Origin: Sipunculus nudus
Lineage: Eukaryota; Annelida; Sipuncula; Golfingiida; Sipunculidae
DNA: 64,000 bases
Direction of reading: 5' to 3'
NCBI GenBank assembly: GCA_026874595.1
Contig: CM049314.1
Span: forward strand, 8,486,729 to 8,550,728
Below, one piece after another: positions 39,001-51,000 of the stretch; within the stretch, counting starts at the first letter, position 1; each line of letters starts with the position of its first letter. The notes below the pieces were generated by a model that saw only the letters and a list, made by a program, of their open reading frames with translations, was not told where the DNA came from and did not search any database. A program made the position numbers and the translations under genes.

Positions 39001-42000
39001 AATGTGGAGACTGCATTTAATATGCATGGATTTTGCTTGAAACGGAACTACTGAGTTTCATCAAAACCCATCATATTCCTCACAAGTTATCCCAGTGACA
39101 CCACAAAGTAGCCTCTGACCTTATTTAATATGCGTGGATTTTCCCACATTCGAATTCGGGTGAGATATTCTTTTGGTAAGTAGTTATGGTGAGATTCATG
39201 AAAATCCATCAAAGCCCTGGTAAGTTCTGGCCGTGATATTAAAATTTAATGGACGGACTGTAGGTATACAATAATAGGTCCTGTTATAGACAGGTGTTTA
39301 AAATGTCTTGATTGTCATGACTGGCATTGAAATTTTTTGAGAAGCAAAACTGTTTCTGAAGTTAATGAATCAAAAAATAAAAAGTATGCATAAATAATAT
39401 AAATCATATAAACACCAAATGTTTGGTTTCATTATAATTATTAAGTTTAGTAAAATGTGCCTTTCATGAACAAATTTCAGGTAACATGTCTGTGATGATG
39501 ATAAAAGTAATACCTTTTGAACTAGGTTTTGGTAATTTTTATACTAACTGATGGGAAAACATTACAGCCTCAGTCAGAAAATGCAGGTTACTTGTAAAAC
39601 TGTATTTCTACATTAAAAAGTATTAACACTATGTCTAATACTTACAAAAGGAATTCGGTTCACGTTTGTGCGCAATGTTCTCTAAAACCGCATTTTGTAC
39701 AATATTGTGCCATACATCATTTTAAAGGTTATTATCCCCGGAGTGACATAGGCGATATGAAAATAAATAATTTTTAATATACATATAATTTTGAGTGATT
39801 TTTCCGTTTTTTTACCGAGCACAGCCAAAGGCCTTCGGCAATCACTGGAATGCGTGCATCGTGGTCACTTAACCTCTAACACTAAGGACTATTGTTCATA
39901 TGAATAACGCTTGCTTTCAATGAGGGATTTGACCCACGTGCGTGGTCAGTATAAGAGAACTAGATGTGTCTAAAAGACACGAATGCCCCCGCCTGGCGCA
40001 AATTAGAAACATTTGTTAAATTTTGTAAAATTTTTTAAGTTCAGGAAGTGTTGTATGGTCAAAAGTAGGTCAACAAGGGCAAAATGCAAACTCGATCTTT
40101 AAAGGGTCATTATCAAGCAACACACCAAAAATCAGGCCAGTATCTGCAGGCATTGTGAAAAAAAGTCCATATATGTGCATTTTTCATGAAAATTTCTGTC
40201 TTTCATGAAATTTTCTATGTTCAGGATCTGTCATATGGTGAAAAATAGGTTAACTGGGACGAAACGCGAACTCGATCTGTAAGTGGTCATTATGCGCCCA
40301 CAGACCTAACATTAGGCCAGTATCTGTAAGCATTGTATTGCGAAACTAGAATATTAGCAAAAGTTGGTAATCATTTATAAATTTAAATTGGAGAGGTATA
40401 TACCATGTTTCATAACAATCCATCAAATGCTTGCTGAGAAATAAGCTCCTAAGTTTTTTTCTATACTAAGCTCTGTGACCTTGAAAAGTAGGTCAAGATC
40501 ACCCATCTTTGAACTTGACCAAGATTTTGTAAATATAATGCAATAACACTGAAGAAATGAAGTTCCTGTGTTGAATACCTTTGGAGATATCCTGCACAAA
40601 AGGCAAAAATTGAAAAAATCCGATAAAATTTCATTAAGAAATCAGAAATGGCATGTGGCACCACCAATATTGTGCAGCACATACAGACCATCAGTCCCAA
40701 TGATCATAGTAAGTTTTGTGAAAATCCACACAATGGTTCTTGAGATATAAACTTCTGAGTGTTTTTCTATAATCAGCTCTAAAATATAGAAAAATGGGTC
40801 AAGGTCACCCATCTTCGAACTTGACCGAGATTTTATCGATATACATCTTCACTGATGAAATAAAATTCCAACGGTGAATCCTTTTAGAGATATCCCGCTC
40901 ACAAGGTAAAAGTAAACAGACGCGGAACGGACGGACGGACGGACAGACAGAGACCGGACAGACAGATGGACAGACAGACAGCTTGGGTGATGACAATAGC
41001 CCATCAGCCTATGAGCTAAGGGCTAAAAACGGCTGTACATGTGTATTTGTCATGAAAATTTCTATTTTTCATGAATTTTTCTAAGTTTAGGAGCGGTAAA
41101 ACGGTCAAAAGTAGGTCAACGGGGACAAAACGCGAACTCGATCTGTAAGTGGTCATTATCTGCCCACACACCAAAAATCAGGCCAATATCTGCAGGCATT
41201 GCCAAAAAAAGTCTGTACATGTGAATTTGTCATGAAAATTTATATTTTTCATGAAATTTTCTAAGTTTAGGAGCCGTAAAACAGACAAAAGTAGGTCAAC
41301 TGGGACAAAACGCGAACTCGATCTGTAACTGGTCATTATCTGCCCACACACCACAAATCAGGCCAATATCTGCAGGCATTGCCAAAAAAAGTCTGTACAT
41401 GTGTATTTGTCATGAAAATTTATATTTTTCATGAAAATTTCTAAGTTTAGGAGCCGTAAAACGGTCAAAAGTAGGTCAACCAGGATGAAACACGAACTCC
41501 ATCAGTAACTGGTCATTATCTGCCCACATACCAAAAATCAGGCCAATATCTGCAGGCATTGCGAAAAAAAATCCGTACATGTGTATTTGTCATGAAAATT
41601 TCTATTTTTCATGAAATTTTCTAAGTTTAGGAGCCATAAAACGGTCAAAAGTAGGTCAACCCGGACGAAACGCAAACTCGATCTGTAACTGGTCATTATC
41701 TGCCCACACACCAAAAATCAGGCCAATATCTGCAGTCATTGCGAAAAAAAATCCGTACATGTGTATTTGTCATGAAAATTTATATTTTTCATGAAATTTT
41801 CTAAGTTTAGGAGCCGTAAAAAGGACAAAAGTAGGTCAACCGGGAGGAAACGCGAACTCGATCTGTAACTGGTCATTATCTGCCCACACACCAAAAATCA
41901 GGCCAATATCTGCAGGCATTGTGAAAAAAAGTCCGTACAACTGTTTGATTTCGGAATGACGGAATGATGGAATGATGGAATGACGGACATGGGTAAAACT

Positions 42001-45000
42001 ATATGCCCCGGCCACTTTGTGGCGGGGGCATAAAAACACATGTTTTTCGCTTCATGAAATGGAGAGTTCAACCCAGGAGGATTATAGACAAAACCTAATT
42101 CAAGGTCCCAATTTCAGGAACAGGGCTGGGGTGTGGTGGCCGGGTTTCTGGCCTCAAAATTTGTCTGATACGATGAAAAAAAGGTTGCGGTGGCTGAAAA
42201 TGGGATACGGACCCACTGCATGGAGTCCCGCTGGGTCGGCTTCTGCTACTTACGATGTTTGCATATTTCTGTTTCCTTCTTCAGGAACTGTTAGTTTCCT
42301 TGCAACGTACATTTAATTAATCTTTCATGAGTTCCTCACATCAACCTATTCTTTATACGTCCAACGATAGCAACCAGTCAAATATCAACAAAAACACTAT
42401 GCCTCCGCGTCTGATTCCAGTTCGCAATGTAAACCATCACTGACCAGGTCTTCAAGGTAAACATACCGGGGTTTGATTTTTGCCACGAGCACAGCGCCAC
42501 AAAATAACAGTAAACAAATATTTGTACATATCGTATTCCGAGAGTATCCCACTAAAAATCTATATTTTCTTTTAACTTTTATAGTAAAAAATGAGCCAAC
42601 ATTCAATATCTCAGTAAATATATCTCCCAAACCCCGGTAAAAAGCCCGGAATACCGGGTTTATCAGCTAGTACTGTTATAAAGGTGACAGCTGAACAAGT
42701 CATCAACTGCAGATGTATGATTTATCCACAGGGTGAGACAAGAGGCAAACACCATCACAAATATAAATGGACCAATCAGAAGCAGATACAAGAAGATTAT
42801 GTGATTTGTCCGAGGACAAAGCCAGCTGGGTAAAAATAGCACAGCTGGAGTCCCACTTACCATGGGCTGTGTGAATTACCAAGTGTGATGACCATGAAAA
42901 TATCAGAAGAAACATGGAACTTGTTATAAACTATCAACAATGATAAATACTCTGTGGAAAAATGATGGACATTTTCAAGTGCTGTTTGATTACAAATCTG
43001 CTTGCAGCAAAATGTAAACTGCTAACAAGGTGCTGTTTTTGGACAAAACACTCAAGATTGTTCAAGAAAAGAGCTGCAACGCTGAGCAATGAATTCCAAG
43101 CATCAGTTCCCTGCAATCATTTAGAATCACCACTAATATGACCAGCTGGGCCTGAAGTGACAAGGACACTGCTATCATTTTATATAACACTTTTTTTCAA
43201 CAGGTGATCCCACCCGAGAAGTTACAATGCATTAAGGAAGGGAGTGCTTAGCCTGGAACAGATGATATGAACCCCATTATTATCAGACAGAATGTAGCAG
43301 AAATACAGGTAGAATTATTGGAAATCTTGATAAGGTGTTGAGCAAGGACCAGAAATGAAATTAATTCAATTATACAGAAGTGTTACATTTAACTAGATTG
43401 CAAAGGAAATGTTCCTTATAACAGTAAGAAACTTGGAATTGGCATATAAATTAGGGTCTTTACTCATGGTAAACACAGACTTATAGTGGTTTATGTGGCC
43501 CTCAACACAACACTGAAAATAATTAAAATTATTGCATCAATTCAACTTGCGCCATTGGTATTTTTTTTTCTTAACATGCCTTGCTTAATGCCAATATCAA
43601 CTTTACAAATCACACAAATTGAGGAAAGACCATCAGAAGATTTAAAATTTTAATTCCAATCCACATGCAGTTTGTGATTTTGAATAATAATTGAAAAACT
43701 CATCATAAGTCTGAGGGCAAAAATAATATGCATACTAAAGATTTCATTATCTTTTCATTTCACTTGAATGAAAACTGTGTTTAATGGGGAAAAATTATTT
43801 ATATTATTTTAAATGTTTATATATTTACCATAATGATGAGTTATGGAATTCATATTAAATTCTGAAACCCTAGTTTTGATAATTTGATAAAATTCTATAA
43901 TAAAAATATATTTTAAATTACAGCAAGTAAAGAAACATTATCATTTCTTAGGCATGATGTCCCAAGTTATTGCTCCAATATCCTAAATAATTGTTCATAC
44001 TATTATGAAATGCAGAGTTTATGTACTTACTGAAAGATAAATTGTGATGAATTTTCACAGCGTTTTGAAAATTAAAGAGCTTATTGCATACAAGACGTCA
44101 GACTTATGTCATTTTGATCCCTATCATCAATTTGACATTTCATAGATCCTGCATTTATTTCTAGTGATCTATTTGATGAAATAAGCAGATGCAAGAATAA
44201 TTTAATAATATTTTATAACTATTAGACTTTAAAATTTCAGATCTTTTTCACAAACATTTTCTTAAATTTGATAACTTCTGAAGTATTTAAATTCAACATT
44301 ACCAAATCAATGAACCCATTACAAGTTATTAAGATACATCAACATTAAATATCACATAATAACCCGCAGAAATTGTTTTCTTATATTTTGCCCAGAGTAA
44401 AATTCAGGCCACAGCACAAACTTTAAATTAAATATTCCATTAGCCCTGGAGAGAAAGTGAATAGCTCGTCTACCGGAGATAAGAGCACCCTGTTTAAAGC
44501 CAGCTATCATGGCGGAAAAACCTGATGGGCAACCATGAATAAATCTTCCTCGCAACTGTCATATTCTTAAGCTTGGCTGTGTATCACCGAGCAGTGTCCC
44601 AGTTTTTGGCTCTGAGATATAAGCGCAGTCTTGTTAGGAACAGGAGAGCTAACAGGTGGATTTTGTCGCTTATCGGTAAAATTGGTCACGTGACCTGTTT
44701 TCTAACAGCTCAGCAGAGCGAGACATGAATGCCTATGCACCGGCACCTATATGATCTTTGTATGTAGATTTTTTTTTTACTGACCTGATGATGAATTGCT
44801 TTTACTTCCTCAAACTGACCCTGCTGCCCTTGGAAGATTTAAAATTTGTAACATTATCTGTAAACTTATTTTTAGATTATAAATTATTTCTATTTTCATT
44901 TAATAAAAAAAAAAAATATTTGGATTCTTAATCATTAACCGTGTTTTCCTTATCAGCTCCAGATAGAGTATTCATGGCTTCTATTTATCTAAGGTTCTGT

Positions 45001-48000
45001 AATATTAACAATACTGTTTATTTTTATAATTATCTGCTATTCACAAGGTGTCAACATTATTTCCTTTCCATCTGGAGTATTTATATTAAAGACTATTTTT
45101 TTTTATTTCAATCTGTTATATATTTGATTAGTTCTTCAGACTTCTCTTACCACTAAATAAATACAGTAGTAACATAATATAACATAATAATATTACAGTA
45201 AATTATATTAATGTACATGTAAAATAATTTTTTTTTATTAACTGGACACTAAAACTTATCTAGCATAAAGAAATGATACCCTACAAATAACATCCTAGAA
45301 ATGAAAATACAATTTTTCTATTTCAGAAAATCAGGGAATTGTTAGTCAGCTTATCAGCACATTATTTAAACTCTCTTCTCACAAGTTTTTCTAAACCCCA
45401 GTCATAATTTCATTTAAACTTTCCAAACTATTCATTCCAAACTCTACCCACACGTTCATTTCCAACTCTGCTCACAATTTCTGCTCTGGTATTTTTATCA
45501 TTTTAGTGATCAATGAAATATTTTACCTAATCAAAGAATTTATTTTATAAAAAAGCTTCTATAAAAAAATATAAACGGCGAAAATATATCAGGAAATCAT
45601 GATACCATGATCTTGACATGTCACGTACGTTTTTGTTACATTTCTCAGTACTTGTGAGCCAATATAAATGATGCTTACACACTTGAACAAGTTCCTATTT
45701 ACAAATTTATCAGCCTAGCTTGAGATGGGATAATGCAACTATCCCCATAAAAAAAAACATTAAGTATAACCAACCATTACATTAGACAGCTGTGGATATA
45801 TTTTTTTCCTGAATAATTCTTCAACACCCACAATTTGTTTGGTTTAGTTAACACTCTTGCTACTAGGTGGCAGCACCCTGTTACCCCGCTGACACATTCT
45901 ATCAATAGTCAGTAGAAGTACAGGTATGTTCTTAATTATTTCTCTGCAATGTTTTTTTTTTTTACAAAATTGCCCTCATCAGAGAATATGACCACTATCA
46001 AAAGTGAATCCTACTTTCAAGGCACTAATTAGTCTCTTTCAAATTTTGTCTTCCAAATTTAAAAGCGTCATACCAGGCACAAAGTTAATTGCTGTGTCAA
46101 CGCCTGGCTTGCAAGGCCTCCTGTCAGGAAGTCCCTGGACTAAGAATTAATTAACCTTAATGAGCTACCACATGTGATCATTTATAAGGACATGATCAAA
46201 GAGCAACAGGAAGAACTTAAAACCTCGCTGATGCTGCCATTTTTATTTAATGAGTCTGGTTTATTGTCTGGCAGACATAATGAGAAACAACCAGTGCATG
46301 AAATAAAACCCTATTGTTTTTGTCTATTTACAGCTGGTTTGGTAAAGGTAATTTGCTGGGAAAAAAGGATAAGAGATTTATAGCCATTAACTTTTGTCCT
46401 GTGACTGGTATTACAGATATGCAGGGTTTTCCTTTATTTTTATTTAAAAAATATCCCAATTATGTAAATAATCATTTTCGGATTAATTACGCGATTAAAA
46501 TACTTTTTTAAAGGTAAAAGTAAAAAGGACATGTATAAAGGTCAGGGGTGGTCTTTTTCTGGCAAATGCTATATGAATGTTATTAAACCTTCCGAGGCTT
46601 ATACGAGTTGATGAGCTTATTACCATTTCAATATCAGGCAAGAACAGAAAAATCGGGCGGGCGGGTGGGTGGCGGGGGGATGGGCTTCTTAGGTAATATG
46701 TCCTTATACTGCTACTGGCTACAGACTTATTATTGAGATGTTACAAAAGTACTGATATTGGGTAAATGTGTAACTTAAGTTGATCTGACTTTTGGTAGGA
46801 CAATTAGTAAAGGAATATTTGCATATTTCAGATAACTTGTTTTACATGGTCATTACACTGCCATTTTTTAGCTAATAAAGAAGTCACAGTTTTCTACTTC
46901 TAAGTTTATTGCATTTTTAAGTTATTTCAAATGTACTATTGAAACCCCTCACGGAAATGTCAAGAAAAGTCCTAAAAATCACAAATGTGTATAGCTGAGT
47001 CTACACTGCTTTGTAAGAAAACCCTGAGTGTACAATGGGAGTGTGGTGTAAGCAGGGCTATTGGTTGTGGCAGTTTTTAACTTTAGCAGTTTTCAGAGCT
47101 GGGTAAATTATTTTTACACCAGGCATGCCAATACACTGTTGGATTATTATTATACTTCTGACAGAATGTTGTTTAGACTTTTATCCTGTTCCATCAACCT
47201 GTACCCATCTGTTTTTTAGAGATAATTTTATCAGGGATTTATATTTTAAATCCTTTAATTGATAACTGATTCTACAAGCACACTGGCACATCAAAGTCCA
47301 AGATCATTTAGTTTCATCTTTCTAATAAAAAATTATTTTACATATATTTTTAAATATTTGAAATATTCTATTAACTTATTAGGCAGTTGTTTTTATTAAA
47401 AAGTTCATTTATCAACATAAAGGTTGGCAATTTCTTCCAAGAGGCGGTTCCTTCCATGGAAACTTCCGGCTCGGAAGAAATAGTTTCCACCATTTCTTCC
47501 GGAAGAAACTTTTAAATTTCATGTGAGAATATATAAAACTAATCATTTTTCAGCTTTATTTCTGTTCAAACAAAATCTGTTCTATCTTATTGCAAATATA
47601 AAGGTTTATATTAATATGTAGTGTCATCTTAGAATGTGTGACTATTAGTTGAATTTAGTTAGACAATATGCCTCATGTAGTTTTGAGTTGGTTAGTTCAG
47701 GTGACATAATTCATAATCAATGGACACAGGTTTCTGTCAAATGAACCATGCAATGATTCCCAGGTGATTACCTACAAAAGTGCAGCTTCACTCCAGTTAC
47801 CCCTGACTGCACAGAGAAGCAGGGTATGGGGAAGCCATGCCATAATTAACAGGGTTTCATCCACTTTCCTAATCAAACAGTCAAACTGCTCCTTGTTATA
47901 ATAGATTATTACCTAGCAGATACTCATGTACAGAGATAGGTTTCTTTCTCCTGTTTTTCTATTCTCCAACAGGTATGCAGAACATGGTTTCTTTGGTACA

Positions 48001-51000
48001 AATATATAAAATAAGATATATATAATGTAATAATATGATCTATGCAGTATACTGTGTACCTATTGTTCACCTAACACAAACAACACCAGATACAAAATGT
48101 TTCAGGGAGGACGCCCAAAAGATTACTGATAGGTACTGATTGTACTCCACTGTGATTAACAGGACTTACATGGAGAGATGCATAAATTTAAATGAGTGAT
48201 CATTTTATGTTCAACTTGTGATCACTGATCAATCATAGTGTAATATCAGACAAGATATTGTTAAATCATACACAAGCTAGCTATGAATTGTGTTATATTT
48301 TGTAGGAAATTATATATCGGAGAATTTGGCGCTATATAAATACTATATATTATTATTATTATCATTATTATTAAGTGTAGTTTGCATACTATTTAGATTC
48401 TACATTAGTTAGTGAGTTAGTATGCAGTGCTGCATCCACCTTGGCAGCTATGCACTTGACTGTTAAGATACAAGATGAGAAAATTGTAGTATATCAACCT
48501 GTAATTCTCTGTCATACAAAACTAACATTGCTGAGTGACACAAATTAGGTAAGAACTAGTAACAAATACAGAAAACTTCCTCTAACCCTTCATATGAATA
48601 CAGGTAGACATTTAAACAAGAATCTTTTGTTAATTAACATGTCAAAACATACTATTAGAATAAAACTAACAGAATTATATTCAGTTTAAATTCAGAGCAC
48701 TGTACCTGTATACTGATTAAAAGTTAATTTTTATAAAATATATTAATTTTAAAAGCTAATTAAAAGTAAATTATTTTATTTAAAAGAAATAAAAAAAAGT
48801 TCAAATATCTGTTCTTATTTTGTGTATCACACTATCACTCTTACTGTCAACTAAATTCCACTTTCATCCATTACTTCCCGAAGAAAGTGGAGATAACCCC
48901 ATTTCCTCCATTTTCTTCCAATGTTTGGGAAGAAATACATTTCTTCCGGAAGAAAACGAACCCTGATCAACATCCTTCTTATTTATTTTTACCCTCATAG
49001 GAAATGTTAAATGTTAATATAACTGCTTTGATTCTCACAGAAATAACGCTAGGCTTTACAGACACCATAACAGTTAGAGGTTCATGCATGGGCAGATCTT
49101 AGAGAGCCTTTTTTCCTGTTCACAGTGAAGGATCCATCAGATATTTATGAAAGCCCAACAGCATTCTTCTAATCTTTTTCAGATATTAGATTAAATATTC
49201 TTTTTATATATTAACAAACTTTGTCAGCTTATCACCAATTAATGGTCTTTGAATTTATACAACCACGTATCAGTCAATGATCTCAGAACACTTGATTGGC
49301 TCTGGCTGGCATGGGATTGTGCACCAGAAGTCAAGGTGTGGCTGTAAAGAGGGGTTTTCAAGACCTTCCTTTTCTCAGGGCATCACAGACAGGGTATAGT
49401 CTGGGTGAGCTTGTAACAGACCTGTGCCTTAAGATGGAGAATCTACAGTACTTAAGAATTACTAACATAGAAATTGTCAAGTTATGAACCAAATCCCAAT
49501 AAATAAACAAAACATTCTTCATCACATCAAAGATGAATTGATGCTAACAATAAAGGCATGATGGAGACACGTTTGCCTGAACATTAAGTGATCAGTTATC
49601 TGCTTGCCTGCACAATGACAAGTAAACCTGACCTAGGGCACAGCTGAAATTAAGCTATTATCAAAATGACTGAAATAATTATCACATGCTTGCTACATGC
49701 AATATGTAAAAGCTTGAAGATTTCTTGCTACATTTTTGTCATTACTGAAAATTAACAAAATCTACTTACCGCAACGTGGAGCAGCTTCCTGATAGCCTTG
49801 TTGTTTCCTGTTCCACAGTAAGCCATGGCGAGAGTGTACATTCCTGACCAGCGGAGGATGGGGTCCTTGTCGCGTGTCAGACTCTCTATAAGGGCATCGG
49901 CCTCCTCCAGGCGACCGTACATGGTCAGTGCGATGCCAACACTCAGGCCACGCAATATCTTCTCGTGCTGTGTTTCCTGAGCATACTACAATAAGGGAAA
50001 CAGAATATTAATGAGGCATGTTCATGTTCAAACAGTACAGAATGAGAACTTGCATTTCAATAATTTTTTGCATATATACAGTTAGGTATGGTTATGGAAA
50101 CAGAAGATACAAAAAGGTTAAGGAATAATTACAAGCTAAGGTATTTAGCCATACCAAAAACAGACACTGTCATCATGAATAGACACTGAAACTCATTTAT
50201 GCAGCAAACAGAAATATGGCATTTATCACTGTAGAGCGTCAATGAATAATTTTATGGCAATCCATATATGCCAGGTGTCATCTTTTTTAAGCAAAACACT
50301 GCCTGTCAACCCAGTTATTTCAGCAGCTGTGCACAGATTGTCAATTAGACATTTTAGCAGCAGTGTAAAGTGGAGTTAGCAATTTTATTCTCTACTTTTC
50401 TTTGCAGCTCCACACAGAGTGAAGTTTGGTGCAGATAGTGTAGTGCATATGGATTTATTTAGATTTTTTTTCATCTTTTATTTTTCAGCAGCACAATAGG
50501 GCACAGCACAGCCTACAGTGTGGCTGAGCCTTGACTGTATTCATGCACGTATGACCCAGCCAGTGCCACATACTTTCATCATTACAATTTTTATACAGAT
50601 AATATAGTTTCATCTGATGATTTACAAAAACAAGGGACCCATGGGTCACGGCGCTCAGCTGATCGTGATTGGACTTTAAATGTTTCTCCACTGTGATACT
50701 ATATCAAGTCGATAAAGCTTATGAATATCATGGACATGTTGGGCAATTATAAAGGAATGAAATGTAATATGTGAGTAAATGATAAATGAAATTACCTGAC
50801 TGATGGATAAATAGCTTAAAATAAAGTGGTTTATTTATTTAGGAGGGGCTGAAAATTGTGATATATTTGAGCAAATATGAATGCAATGACAGGAGTAATA
50901 AGCAGTAGTAGAATGATGATAAGGCTATTTGTTAAAGGATCTAAAGTGTATGGTAGTCTGCAAGCTTTCAATTTGACAGATATGATGTTATGATTAACTA

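Larger units (their letters stand above)
42033..47429. other. PSMD1 intron, mostly featureless
   Basis: Apart from the palindrome at 44684 and the G4 motif at 46655, no gene or repeat end is recognised. The 99-codon ORF at 42017-42316 begins inside the terminal hairpin of the family A element and has no recognisable product. Confidence 0.5.

Noticed and set aside
42017-42316. 99-codon plus ORF
   Set aside because: Begins in the terminal hairpin of a family A repeat and shows no recognisable product.
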